From Ailanthus altissimus (taxonomy: Eukaryota; Streptophyta; Magnoliopsida; Sapindales; Simaroubaceae), in contig OX327699.1 of the NCBI GenBank assembly GCA_946807835.1, positions 5,511,001-5,575,000 on the forward strand: a DNA stretch of 64,000 nt. Direction: 5' to 3'. The translations under genes were made by a program, and so were the position numbers. Positions 35,721 through 47,575 of the stretch are shown one piece after another. The number at the start of each line of letters is the position of its first letter. Positions within the stretch are counted from its first letter, which is position 1. Below the pieces are notes generated by a model. It was given only the letters and a program-made list of their open reading frames with translations, made no database searches and was not told where the DNA came from.

Positions 35721-36600
35721 ATTTTTACAATCCCTACGATCTATAAGAAACTCTTTTTCTTGAAAAGCAGTGTAACGAGGAACGAATATGTTTCACTCCT
35801 CTGGATTATAGAACTAGTATCCCGTAGAATGCTTGGGATATAACATGAACCGATACTTGTACCTTTTAGGTATAAGTTTATCCTATTGCATAACTCTTAC
35901 ACAAACAGAACATTATCAAATCTTAACATACTTAAAACTTGATTTTCTTTCAGTTGATATATTATACGAAATTGAAGGAATAGCATTCGATAGGACTTTA
36001 TTCAATAAGTAATTAGCAGTTACTAGAGAATATCCTTAATGATATTCTAGAAGATCAATGAAACTCAATATCGATCGGATTATATCTCATAAAGTCCAAT
36101 TTCTTTTCTCCAAAACACTTTTGCATTAAAAAGTAACTAGAGGATTATATTGAGTGAGAATCCCATTCTCCTTTAAATAATTTATGAATTTACTATTTAT
36201 GTATAAATTGTATTGATCTGATCAAAGGCATTAAATATACATAAAGGTTTATTTCTCTACTTCTAGTCAGAACTCTTTGAACATTTCAAAGATTTTCGAC
36301 TTGTGTATCCCAGAAATACATATCTGTTTCGTGATAAATCGTGGTGAGGTATCAAAATTCACTCAATAGCAGTATGATTCGTTGGACCATATACATCATT
36401 ATGTACAAGTTCTAATAAATTAGTGGATTAGTATCTAATATTTACATAAGTATTTGGTCATTTTCCCTTGAATCCAAGATTTATAAACTTGCCTAGGTTT
36501 AATAGTTAGATCAAGTATCTTTCTATCCTTAACCAGACGAGATAGTCATCTCACTACTACATGACCTAATCTTACATCCCATAATTCATCATCATTCAAA
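35721..36600 (-). pseudogene. Element F GAG-pre-integrase and integrase, degraded
   Basis: The minus-strand translation near 36570 reads ELWDVRLGHVVVR*LSRLVK, the GAG-pre-integrase signature, then SWIQGKMTKYL. Next come LLELVHNDVYGPTNHTAIE (36400-36350) and HDLSRNRYVFLGY, the start of the copia integrase core with its first Asp. The rest of the core is heavily eroded. Placement before RT confirms Ty1/copia. Confidence 0.7.
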
Positions 36601-37060
36601 GTTTTCAAACTACTATTTATTCTGTTCACGTAGACATTTTTTTATTGTATTTAAGATATAATGGTCATTCATTAACCGACATTCAGTTAGCAAAACATTA
36701 TCATTATTATATTTACACGAGAACTATTCCTGATGTATGCATGATAACCCTCTCTATATATTACAGGAAGTGATATGATTCGCCTAATAATGTTTGGCAC
36801 AAAATATCAATTATACAATGTAATGCTTCTGCCAGAATAGAGAAGTGACTTAAAAGTCATAATGGCTACCACGTCTAGGAAATCTCCCTTTCCAACGCGA
36901 AGCTGTACTTCTCCTTTTTTTGCTTCTTAACATTACTAAAATATGCAACACTTGCTGATATAAGACTAAGAGGCGGTTTCTCATACCCCTGTGGCGCTTA
37001 GCATAAATGTCAATGAAATATAATCAATAAACATATATCTAATGAGTATATCTTTCTTAA
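36601..37060 (-). pseudogene. Element F protease and linker, degraded
   Basis: Minus-strand phrases VQLRVGKGDFLDVVAI, YFVPNIIRRIISLPVIYREG and NSSLKTLNDDELWDV correspond to the region after the active site of copia protease. The Asp-Ser-Gly triad itself was not found. Confidence 0.55.
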
Positions 37061-38059
37061 AATGTGGTATATTAAATGTAACAATTACTATTTAACCCTC
37101 ATAATAGTGGAAACACTTTTCATTGTAACTATTCTCTGTGTGTATTTTAGATATAACAAATACTTTTTCAAATAGAGCACTATACTACTTACACATCTCA
37201 TGTGCACATGCTCCTACTGAAGATCATTAAATATTAAGGTTAAGATATATAACTTGACTCTCAAATCATTCTTAATCCATTTCTGATAAATTTTTATCTT
37301 CAATCAAAGAGATATTATCAGAAATAACTCCATCAATTATCTATTGATGATAAATATATCCAAGTTTATGTAAATCTGGTACTATTCTCAAATTCATTGG
37401 TAAGTCTAAATATTTTTTGGTACCCTATAATTGGGGTGCTTAGATCAAGTATATTAACAAATTGCTCGTTTTGATCTTATCTCTATAAGATACTTAGGGG
37501 ATATTTAGCAGAATACTTCTAATTGTTAATTAAATAACACTTTAGTCATGGGTATAACTTTTATACTTTTTTAATCTAAAGACGCTCACCCACTACTTAA
37601 CTTAATCCTTAAAATCTCTCAAATGGGAGAATGACAGTTTAAAATTCTTTTAAACTATATAACGAGAAGTGGATTTGATTAGCATTTTACTTTAGCCTAA
37701 CGCTTTACTAATATTGGCATTTGTAAACCCAAAAGGTAGACAACCTTTGTCAATTGCATCTCATGAAACTCTTACCACTAATCCTAAAGACACCTTATCC
37801 TCACGCTTTAGTAATATTGGGTAAGAGTATTCTAGATTAACTTGTCAATGGTCAAATATATATTACTGATACTACCCTCATGCTTTAGCAATATTGGGTA
37901 AGTGTATTCCAAATTAACTTGTCAATGATCAAATATATATTATTAATACTACTATCATGATTTAGGAATATTAAGCAATACGTTCGCATATATTTACCTC
38001 ATCACATCTTTAACTGGCATAGTCCAAATCACACTAACCATATCCCTCATACTTTAGCA
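37061..38059. other. Element F region upstream of protease, no recognisable gag
   Basis: About 1 kb where gag would be expected. No zinc knuckle or Gag motif was recognised on either strand. The part nearest the D insertion holds a 77-bp tandem repeat. Confidence 0.5.
37697..38059 (-). repeat. Degenerate tandem repeat, 77-bp main period
   Basis: Units marked by ctcacgctttagtaatatt at 37800, ctcatgctttagcaatatt at 37877 and atcatgatttaggaatatt at 37954, exactly 77 bases apart. More diverged copies start at 37697 and 38046 (spacings 103 and 92). The first two full units also share ttaacttgtcaatg and tcaaatatatatta. Confidence 0.85.
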
Positions 38060-38402
38060 ATATTTGTAATACCCCAAAATTTTATTTATTTTAATTAAAT
38101 ATATTACTCAGAGAAATGGAAGAATTTGATTTGTTGGAAAAGTGTTAGTATAGTATAAGTGTTTTGCATGAAATTAAAACCTATGCTATTAAGACTTTTC
38201 CAACACTTGCACCATTGAAATTTTTCTAACAATTTAAATGGGATTTACTAGAATTAGTTAGATTTGAACTAGATTTTTTATTTAGTTTGGTTATGAATAG
38301 TTCTTAAAATTTTTGGACCAATCAAATGTCACAATTTCTAACTAATGACATTTTTGTAATTTTGGGTTTAGTTGGGGGTATTTTTGAAAAGAAAAATGAA
38401 GG

Positions 38403-38411
38403 TTATAAAAG
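38403..38411 (+). promoter_or_regulatory. TATA box of element D 5' LTR
   Basis: TTATAAAAG about 340 bases into the LTR; the 3' LTR has ctataaaataag at 56048-56059. Likely core promoter of the element. Confidence 0.55.
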
Positions 38412-38901
38412 AGGAAACGGTATTGGAAAATGAGACATTTTAGACACCTCGGCTGTCTTCCTGTTCCCCCTGGTCCTTTTGGTTTTCTCATTAATTTTTC
38501 AATTGTTCTCCTTTAAAATTTAACCAAATTCCAATTTCTCTTCACAAATTAAGCCCTCAAACCTTTAATTAAACCCCTCTTCATTAAGTTTTAAGAATCA
38601 ATTTTAAGTTAGAAGGTGTTATTCAAGGTGAAAACTTGGCCAATGATAGCCAAGGGTAGGAGAAGGAGAAGAAGTGAGTCACAAGTTGAGGAATTAAACA
38701 TATAAGGTTGGTGTAACCTTTAGATTGAAACTTAAATTTTTTAACTTTAGGGAATTTAGTTTATATTTATGTAATTTAATAATATGATGGATGAGTATGT
38801 TGAACTATGGCATTGAATTGATAATTATATTGTTTGTAAATGAATTAAATATGTTTTGAACATTGGATATTAAATGGTGGTTAAAATTGAAAAAAAAAAT
38901 T

Positions 38902-39341
38902 GGGCATAAATTTAAATTTTGAGAAAAATAGGACTTATATGAGAATTCTAAAAAAATTAGACTAATACGTAAATATTTGAAACTTTTAGGTCTTTATGTG
39001 AATTATTATAAAATTAGAACTTATATATGACTTTTTGAATAAATTGGGGCCTAATTGCAAAATTTTAAAACATTTGGGCCTATAAGTGAAAAATTAAAAA
39101 AATTTGAGCTTAATTGTTAAAACTGAAAAATAATCTGGCACTTATTTAGGTATTTTGAATATTCTGGACCTATATGAAAACTTTTGAAACATATGGGCTC
39201 ATGTGTAAAATTTTGAAAATTTTTGGGCATAAAGGTGAATAGTTAAATTTTTTTGCCTTATTTGTAATAATAGAAAAAAATTAGTGTCTAAATATTAATA
39301 ATCAGAAAATTTGAGTAAATGTGAATTTGTATAATAATTTA
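38902..39341 (+). repeat. Minisatellite in element D 5' LTR, about 29-bp period
   Basis: Degenerate head-to-tail units start at 38902, 38931, 38960, 38989, 39017, 39047, 39076, 39106, 39137, 39166, 39195, 39225, 39255, 39284 and 39313, spacing 28-31. Each unit opens with a gggcctatatg-like segment and ends in an A/T run (gaaaattttgaaaattt-like). The homologous array in the 3' LTR begins at 56555. Confidence 0.85.
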
Positions 39342-40576
39342 GATTATATAATAATAATAATAATTTTGTGTTAGAATGAATTTAAAGGAATATAATGTAT
39401 TAATAATATTATTGAGACACCCTAAGTAAACCTGAACATTGATAAGGAAGGATTGGTTGTTGGCATGCCAATAGGGTATTATAGCAGTACTGCATCGCTT
39501 GCCTGTCTGATGACACCACTCTGTGTATCTGATCTGTTATTTGTTCTGGATCCGGTGGGTAGTCACCGAGTGGCCAACGCCGAATCACTATTTAATATCT
39601 GTTAGCCCATTAGTCAATCCATGATATCGTGTTAGTATTTATTTTGGGCGCCTACTAGGATTAATTATAATTTATTGAAATATTTGATGAATGAATTAAT
39701 TAAATTATAAATATGATATGTGTATTTTTTTTGATTAATTGAAATGAGACATTGAATAATATTTTGGTTTAATGAATTGATTAATTGATAAATTTTGATT
39801 ATTATGTTATATGGTGAAATTGGTTATTATTAAAAATTTCATTGTTTATATATATATGATTTATTTGCAAAAAGGTAATAAAACATTATTATACTGTTTC
39901 AACGTTTGTGTACACCCGTTAGGCCGTTGTGCTTAGCACGTTTGATTTACCATGCGCAGGTAATAGAGTTGTCATCCCTAAACACCGAAGAGTGAATCTT
40001 TCTGCAGTAACTTAGACTCCCTCACATCCTCTATATATATATATATTTATATTTTGTAGATATTTTGTTTGACTATAAATTATTGTATATTATATTATGG
40101 ACATTAATTGTATGTACGTGTATATATGTATTTCTTTAGAACTGTTTTCTTTAAAACTATAATGATATATGGTATTTGTTTTGATAATATATTGGATTTG
40201 AATTAGTTTGGTGAAGGTTTGATGTATTTAAATTGTAATATAAGTTCTGAATATTTATTGAAAAATGAGAAGTTGGTTGAGAATTGAAAATAAGATTGGG
40301 AGTATTTGTTTTATTGCAGGTAGTGTAAAGTCCAATTTTTAGGAGAGACTCTAACAGTTTTTCCCCGTAAATGTTTATTTCATAAAAAATGAATTTTTTT
40401 TATAAATATTGTCTAAAATAGTTAATTTACATGATTTTTAAGAAAAAAGAAAATTTTAAGTGTGTTTTTGATAAGTTTGAATAATTGTTTATTATAGTTT
40501 GTGTTCGATACTATTGTAACATTCCCTGATCTCGTGTCTCAATGAGAGGCAAGTGATGGGGGTGTTATATTTTTAG

Positions 40577-40593
40577 TGGTATCAGAGCCCAGG
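40577..40593 (+). other. Element D primer-binding site
   Basis: tggtatcagagcccagg, complementary to the 3' end of initiator Met tRNA, seven bases after the LTR. Shared with the neighbouring clade member E. Confidence 0.9.
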
Positions 40594-40646
40594 TTTAGGC
40601 GTTCCTAGACCTAGATGTGTGTAGCATTTTGCATGTGCATGCATTG

Positions 40647-40649
<3 letters not shown>

Positions 40650-40685
<36 letters not shown>
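40650..40685 (+). repeat. (AT)n microsatellite in element D leader
   Basis: About 17 AT units in the untranslated leader after the primer site. Confidence 0.95.
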
Positions 40686-40687
<2 letters not shown>

Positions 40688-40882
40688 TAAGAGGATGTGA
40701 CGCTGACTTGCAAATTTCTCTTCTGTCTTATATAGGATAAAAAATTGAACCCTCTAACACCCGAAGAGCCGAGGGTGCTGATAGGAGTGTTGGTAATAGC
40801 CCAGTCAGTATAGCTGAGGGAGTTCTCAAGCCCAAAGATGCCTGCACAGATCGAGTAGGGTCAGCCAGGGTTTATGTAGCAA

Positions 40883-41860
40883 ATGGCCGAGGTTTTTCAG
40901 TATATGGCCTGAGCTGCACCTCAGAAATCAGCAATAGAAAGGTTGGCAAAATATCAACCCACTGATTTTCATGGAAGTTTTGACAATGAGGCATCCGCTG
41001 CTGAGTATTGGTTTGAGCGCACAGAGAGAATTTTACAGCAGCTTTATTGTACACCAGAGGAAAGCTTGGAGTGTGCAGTTTCTCTCTTACAGAAAGATGC
41101 CCACCAATGGTAGACCTCAGTATCACAGATGGTACGGCATGAGGAGCAGACCTGGGATTTCTTTCAGAAAGAATTTCAAAGAAAATACATTGTCCGTATT
41201 TTTATTGATAATATGAAGAGGGAATTTATTAATCTGAAGTAGCGACAGATGACTGTTACTGAATATGAGCAGGAATTTATAAGGTTGAGTAAGTATGCTC
41301 CAAAGATTGTAGCTTCAGAGGCAGACAAATGTAGGTGATTTAAAAATGGCCTGAATGATTACATACGCCTTCAAATTATGGTGTTTCAGATCGAAGAATT
41401 TGATAGACTACTTTCTGCAACGCTTAATGTAAAAAGGATGAAGAAAAAGGAACAGGCCAGGAAAGATAAGAGCCAGCTAGAAAGAGGTCAAGGACAATCT
41501 AGTGTATTTCAACAATCGAGTAAAAAATTTAAGAGACCTCAGACTAGTGTCCAATGTACGTGCTGAGGTAGGGATAGGAATCCTCTGTTAAGTCAGGACA
41601 TCCGACAGCTTCTGTGACCAATAACCTAAGGAGCACAGCAAGAGGACCAACCCCTATATGTGAGCACTGTGGTAAAAAAGAATTTGGGGCAATGCTGGAG
41701 GTTGATAGGAGCGTGCTTTAAATGTGGATCACATGATCATTTTTTGAAAGATTGCCCGAGAAACAAGGGTAATTCTATTCCATCGACTGAGAGATCAGCT
41801 ACCATGGATCAGAAAGGTAAGAGGCCCAGCCAGGCAGATGTAGCAAAAAATAGTTAAAAA
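40883..41860 (+). pseudogene. gag: Element D gag, degraded
   Basis: From the ATG at 40883 the translation MAEVFQYMA is followed by a stop and then RLAKYQPTDFHGSFDNEASA and EYWFERTERILQQL. Further on are FFQKEFQRKYI, VTEYEQEFIRLSKYAP and FKNGLNDYIRLQI, the standard capsid motifs of plant chromoviruses. A zinc knuckle, CFKCGSHDHFLKDCP, is intact at 41714-41758. Several single stops and at least one frame change break it. Confidence 0.85.
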
Positions 41861-41929
41861 CAAGTACCTACACCAGTGGGAATATAGAACACTCGGACCC
41901 CAGCACGTACTTATGTCATCAGGGCTCAA

Positions 41930-42460
41930 GAGGAGTAGGAAGCACCTGATGTTATTGTGGGTATAGTTTCTATCTTTGACACCTCAGCTCATGCATTAAT
42001 AGATCCAAGATTCACTCATTCATATATTTGTACTGTCATCCCTATGAAGAGAAACATACAGGCTGACATGACTGAACATAAGGTGTTAGTTAGTAATCCC
42101 TAAAGTCATAGTGTGGTCGTGAATAGGGTATGAATCCAGATACAGAGGTATGAATTTAAGACGATTTAATATAATTGCCTTTTCATGACTTTTATGTGAT
42201 TTTAAGTATGGATTGATTGTCACAACACTGAATTGTAATTAATTATCGTCTAAAAAGAATTACTCTTCAGACTGTAGATGGAAAGGAGATAACTATGGTG
42301 GGAGAAATGGTAGACTATCTCTCTAATGTCATTTCAGCCACTACTGCTAGAAGATTAATCAGGAAAGGGTGTGAAGCTGGCATACGTAGTTGATTCGAAG
42401 AAAGATGGATCTAGTCTTTAGGATATACCCAATGTGTGCAACTTTTCAGATGTATTTCTC
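41930..42460 (+). pseudogene. Element D protease and PR-RT linker
   Basis: DVIVGIVSIFDTSAHALIDP leads into the active site. The triad, usually Asp-Pro/Ser-Gly, reads Asp-Pro-Arg at 42002-42010. The following FTHSYI keeps the family pattern. From about 42100 the frame breaks repeatedly until the linker DIPNVCNFSDVFLDDLPGLP (about 42420-42480). Confidence 0.75.
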
Positions 42461-43290
42461 GATGATTTACCTGGCTTGCCACTAGAAAGAGAGATAGAAT
42501 TTGCTACAGATGTTATGATGGGTACTACCCCAATATCTATTCCTTCTTACAGAATGGCACTTGCAGAGTTGAAGGGATTGAAGATACAATTGCAGTAGTT
42601 ACTAGACATGGGAGTTATACAACCCAGTGTATCTCCGTGAGGCTTACCGGTGTTGTTTATAAAAAAAAAGGATAGGTCACTCAGACTGTGTGTGAAATAT
42701 AGACAGTTGAACAAGGTTACAGTCAAGAATAAATATCCCCTACCTAGAATTGATGGTTTATTTGACCAGTCGAGAAGAGCCAATGTCTTCTCCAAGATAA
42801 ATTTGAGATCGAGGTATCATCAGTTAAGTGTGAAAAAGTCTAACATTCCGAAGACAACTTTTCAAACTCGATACAGACATTATAAGTTTGTTGTAATGCC
42901 ATTTGGGCTGACTAATGTACCTGCAGCCTTTATAGATTTGATGAATCGTATTTTCCATCCGTACCTTGATCAGTTCGTAGTAGTGTTTATTGATGATATT
43001 CTGGTTTACTCTAAGAACCCAGAATAGCATAATAACCATCTTTGGACTATATTATAGACTCTGAGAGAGCAGAAGCTATATGTTAAGTTGAGTAAGTGTG
43101 AATTTTGGCTGAACGAGATTTCTTTTCTAAGGCATATTGTGTCTGCTGAAGGCATTAGAACTGATCCTAAGAAGATAGAAGCAATCTTCGAGTAGAAGCC
43201 ACCAAGGAACATTATGGAAGTTAGGAGCTTTCTCGACTTAACTTGTTATTGCAGACAATTTGTGAAGGGGTTCTCCTCAATAGTAGCTCT
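42461..43290 (+). pseudogene. pol: Element D reverse transcriptase
   Basis: The longest open stretch (42650-43027) reads [48 protein letters not shown] and [12 protein letters not shown]. The catalytic FIDD at 42986-42997 is intact. Further along are [20 protein letters not shown] and VRSFLDLTCYCRQFVKGFS. Stops at 43025 and others. RT lies upstream of RH and IN as in all gypsy elements. Confidence 0.9.
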
Positions 43291-43860
43291 ATTGACTAAG
43301 TTACTCTAGAAGAATGTTAAGTTTGAGTAGAATAAAGAGTGCCAAGCAAGTTTTGAGAAGCTTAAGGCATTGTTGGTTGAAGCTCCAGTTCTGACTCAGC
43401 TTATGTTTGGAAAGGATTTTGTAATCTACAGTGATGCCTCACATAATGGCATTGACTCTGTATTGATGCAAGAAGGAAATGTGGTTACTTATGCTTTCAA
43501 ACAGCTTAAGACCCACGAGAAGAATTATCCTACACATGATCTGGAACTAACAACCATAGTATTTGCTTTGAAGATATAGAGGCATTACTTGTATGGGGAA
43601 ATATGTTACATTTATACTGATCATAAAAGCCTTAAGTATTTACCTACTCACAAAGAGCTTAATTTAAGACAGAGAATATGGATGGAGTTGCTTAAGGATT
43701 ATGATTGTGTCATTGACTATCATCCGAGAAAAGCGAATGTAGTAGCTAATGCTTTGAGTAGGAAATCATCAATTGCATTAAGGGCTTTAAATGCTTCTCT
43801 AAAGATGGCAGCTGATGGTGCAATAATAGTAGAATTAAAAGTTCAGCCTAGTTTTATCCA
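43291..43860 (+). pseudogene. Element D RNase H and connection
   Basis: [20 protein letters not shown] and [17 protein letters not shown] carry the first Asp and the Glu. [20 protein letters not shown] and [17 protein letters not shown] follow with the remaining Asp positions. One stop (43577-43579) lies inside the domain. Catalytic residues themselves look unchanged. Confidence 0.85.
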
Positions 43861-43960
43861 ATAGATACGAGAAAAGTGGAAACGAGATGAAAAGCTGATA
43901 ATCATCCATAGGCAAGTCCAAGAGGGGAAGGAAGTTGATTTTATAATAAAAGGGAATAAT

Positions 43961-44503
43961 TGTTTATACTTTAGAGAAAGACTATGTATATCTCAAGATG
44001 ATGATTTGAAGAAGACGATTCTAAATAAGGCACATAGTAGTTCTTATGCTATGCATCCAGCTAGCAAGAAGATGTACCAAGATGTGAAGACTCAGTACTG
44101 GTGGCCTAGTATGAAGAGGGAAGTAGTAGATTATGTGACTAAGAGTATGACATGTCAACAAGTGAAAGCTGAACATCGAGTTTTATCGGATTTACTACAA
44201 CCCATCTCAATACCGGAACAGAAGTAGGACTATATTACTATAGATTTTGTTACTAGTCTACCTCTCACTCGAAGCAGACATGATGCCATTTGGGTAATTA
44301 TAGACAGGTTGACTAAGTCAGCACATTTGCTACTAGTCAAGACTGACTACTCATTGGATAAACTAGCAGAATTGTATATTAAGGAGATAATCAGGTTACA
44401 TGGTGTGCCTGCATCTATTATATCAGATAGAGATCCGAGGTTTACATCCAGATTTTGAAAGAAATTACAGGAAGACTTGGGTACTCGATTGAATTTTAGT
44501 ACG
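43961..44503 (+). pseudogene. Element D integrase, N-terminal part up to the E insertion
   Basis: HSSSYAMHPASKKMYQDVKT, YWWPSMKREV and [11 protein letters not shown] give the HHCC zinc-binding domain. The core follows: [20 protein letters not shown] with the first catalytic Asp and [15 protein letters not shown] with the second. Element E inserts after LNFST (44499-44503 is the duplication). The sequence resumes at 54897 with FHPQTDGQSE, which holds the catalytic Glu. Confidence 0.9.
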
Positions 44504-47278
44504 TGAAAGGACCCGACCCGAGAACTTCTACTATAGATCTCAGCGGCCCTGCTGGGCACCCCGACAGAAGTTCCTTTGACCTAACTGGGTAATTCGAGAA
44601 ATTTCGAGAGGTGAACCCCTTTGTAATTCTTGCTACTATTGAGAAGGTCTTGTAATATACATGAAATGACATCTTATTTATAAAAAAAAACGGACAGAGT
44701 TTCCCCTGTTTTTCGAAAAATTCATATAAAACCTGCAAAGAAATTTCACTTTTATTTCTAATACATCTCAATACTACCAATGCGAACCTTCAGTCCTTTC
44801 CAAATCAAATCCAACACAACTCAATTATTCATTTGAATCACAAAATAAGCATAATCATAAAAAGTAAAAATGATCATCATAAAATTGAAATCTCTTATTC
44901 TCGGTTCAAAACATACATACAAATATACATGCCTACAACTATCATGCATAAAGTAAAGGGTGCTATTTAGCACATTTACATATACAAAAAGGATCTTCGG
45001 ATTTGGCTCACTACTCGACAATAGGAGAATCAGCAACTTCCGTACCGAGACCTGCAACTGGAAAAGGGGTTTAGAAAACATATAACACAAAACAGGTGAG
45101 CTAAAGGAGCTCAGTGAGTGCAAATAAAATTTTAATAAAATAACATCATGTATAGATAGCAAATTCTAAAGCTCATGCAGAAATCATGCTTCTAAAACTG
45201 ATGTAAAACTGTAAAACAGTTTCTAACATCATATGCTATTAAAATCTTGCCGAGCGGATTTTATCTACATCTTTGAAAAACCACATCCAGAATCTGTATA
45301 ACATAATAACTGCTGTGTACATATAAATGCATAAATGCTATAGGTAAATTGAAAACTAGTAAAATCCTCGCTCGGCCATTTTCTTTCTAAACTGTACCAA
45401 TGGTAACCCTAAAGCTTTATACTCACGCAGCGACTCAACTAGCACCGCACACGTGAGTAGGTCACGGGGCACCTCAACTAGCAGCACCCACAGTGACATC
45501 TCAAGACATCTCATTGGCTATGCAGCGAAATCCTACATCGCATACATATAGTGAGACAATACCCCGTATACATAGGGGGACTCACATGACTCGATATCCC
45601 AACTTCCCGAAGTTAGTGACATACCCTCAAGACCTGCCTATGTCCACGAGATATACCAGCAGGGTCTAATACAATCATCACCACTATAATCTATGGGTAC
45701 CAATGGCCTTTAAAATAAATGCAAAAAATTTAAAACCGTTTCTTAAACCGAACATGTAAAAGCATATCTATGAATATATATCAAGATCATAAATCGTGTT
45801 TATGCATCGAAAGCTCATAAAACAGACATATTCATTATGCGAAAACATAATAAACGAAAAGTAAAAGAAATGGCAGATTTCCACTCACAACTGCTCCACG
45901 CTTAATTTCGCTCTCGATTTCTGCTCCCGTTATCGCTCTCGGTTATCTTCACTTACGCACCATAAATGACATTTAAAACCAAATCGAATGCTAGAATCTC
46001 ATATACCTACTAAATGCCCTAATCGGAATACAAAGCCTGGATGCATAATATTTTTCGATTTTATTTACGGAGTCATTTAATCTAATCTAACTCACCATCC
46101 GGCGCCCTGAAAATTATTTCACGCCCTATAACTTGGTTGGACATACATGCCCTTCACCTTTCCAAAATGGACAATTATGTCCCATTTTCTTCATTTTTGG
46201 TTTTTCCATCAACCATATACATTCAATTTACAATATGCACCATTTACACACAACAACTCAATCAAAACACCACTTAATCCCTAACTTCCCTAAAGTGGCA
46301 GAATTTCACCCTAGGTTCCAACACATTCCTTTTTTCAATTTCTTGTTCCAATTACAACAAAATCAAGCCAATTTCATTCTAAAACCCTAATTACAACCAA
46401 TTGAAATCTCTACAACAAAATCACCAAAAACCCTAATTCTTACCTTGTCAATTTCTTTAAATTGATGACTCCTTCAAGCTCCACACTAGAATTCAACTCA
46501 ATCTAAGCCAAGAATACACACAAGAACATCAATTTAAGCATTCTTGAAAGCTCACTTATCAAACTCATAAAACAATGCTTTTCTTACCTCTTTTTCTTGA
46601 ATTTCCACTAATTGAGGCTTCAATTGAGCTTAGAGATTGGTATGTAACCTTATTTTGGCTTGATTACACATGAAAAATCATGAAAAAAAACTAAAATTTC
46701 ACTGTAGTTGCGCCCCTTCACCTTGCACGAATTTGGTCTCATTTTACTCTAAATGTTGGTTTTGATCTCTTCAAAATTCTACACACTTCTAACATATATA
46801 TAGTGCTCCCTCAATTGACCATTTTGCCCTTCAACTTACTTAAAATTACTAATTTACCATTAGTTGAAAACTAATTATGTAATTAGTTCATTTGTAACTA
46901 TCTAGTTAGAATAGTCTAAAGAACTAACTAGAATTTCCAACTTGGCAATCCATGAGATTTCTTCTAATTGGTCCATTCTCTAATACATGGATTATGTTTC
47001 TCAACAAAGACTTTTTTCATACATCACTCTTAAATGAAAATTGATGTAGTAAATTAGGATTTCCTTTTCTAAGCCAATAGAGAAAAATTCCAAAAATATT
47101 CTAGGGTCGTCCGGCGCACCGATCGAGTGTGAAATTACCAAATTAGGTCTAATATCTCTCACGTGCACTATAAAGGAAATATTTCTAATAGGGTTTAAAT
47201 CGAGTAACCCTACGGTGTCTTATTTGCTCTATACTGAAATCTAGGCGCTAATGCTACTAATAGGGATTGGATATTACA
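44504..47278 (-). repeat. Element E 3' LTR
   Basis: Plus-strand reading TGAAAGGACCC...GGATATTACA, 2775 bases. Nearly identical to 52138-54896. Open frames inside it repeat in the other LTR and have no protein signature. Confidence 0.95.
46793..46804 (-). promoter_or_regulatory. TATA box of element E 3' LTR
   Basis: Minus strand ACTATATATATG about 475 bases from the LTR start; identical copy in the 5' LTR. Confidence 0.55.
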
Positions 47279-47300
47279 ATTTCACCCCTCCTAAAAAAAA
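47279..47300 (-). other. Element E polypurine tract
   Basis: Minus strand TAGGAGGGGTGAAAT directly before TGTAATATCC, the LTR start. Confidence 0.85.
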
Positions 47301-47319
47301 TTTCATCCTCGAAATTTAA

Positions 47320-47575
47320 TCATTCCTATCTTAAAGAGGTGAGGATGTTGCACTCGCATCTGATCTTCACGTTCCCATGTGGCTTCTTTTACCCCATGGT
47401 TCATCCATAACACCTTCACTAAGGGAATGCTTTTATTACGAAGCACTTGCTATTTTCAGTCTAGGATTTGAAGGGGTTTCTCTTCGTAGGTCAAGTTCTC
47501 ATTCAATTCTACTAATTGTTCCCTTAGGATGTGCGAAGGATCTGCTATATACTTGCGAAGCATGAAATGTGAAAC
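47320..47575 (-). pseudogene. Element E integrase C-terminal chromodomain-like tail
   Basis: After a 1-base deletion near 47560 the frame continues MLRKYIADPSHILREQLVEL and YEEKPLQILD, then two stops. SIPLVKVLWMNHGVKEATWE and REDQMRVQHPHLF follow. This WxxH...EATWE pattern is the C-terminal chromodomain-type tail of Del/Tekay integrases, thought to guide insertion into heterochromatin. The matching tail of D is at 55520-55670. Confidence 0.8.

Larger units (their letters stand above)
38065..40569 (+). repeat. Element D 5' LTR
   Basis: TGTAATACCCC at the start. The end is ggtgttata where the 3' copy has ggtgttaca. Contains a TATA box and a long minisatellite. Confidence 0.9.

Noticed and set aside
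35613..35843. 76-codon plus-strand frame with an Ile-Tyr run
   Set aside because: It reads through an (AT)n microsatellite at about 35662-35687 within the decayed copia RT of F.
37800..38059. 77-bp repeats as a possible CRISPR or satellite locus
   Set aside because: Whole units are repeated, without conserved repeat and variable spacer parts, and only about three clear copies exist; internal element repeat is the simpler reading.
38902..39341. Regular repeats of about 29 bases resembling a CRISPR array
   Set aside because: Units are contiguous and degenerate with no unique spacers, lie in an LTR of a plant retroelement and are copied in the other LTR.
42547..43212. Minus-strand open frames of 68-82 codons in element D
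   Set aside because: Shadows of the RT coding region, which is readable on the plus strand.
44821..46390. Open frames of 113 and 85 codons that occur twice, at 44821-45162/46133-46390 and 52456-52797/53752-54009
   Set aside because: They are duplicated because they lie in the two LTRs of element E. They show no protein signature and the 113-codon frames run through A/T-rich LTR sequence; treated as non-coding.
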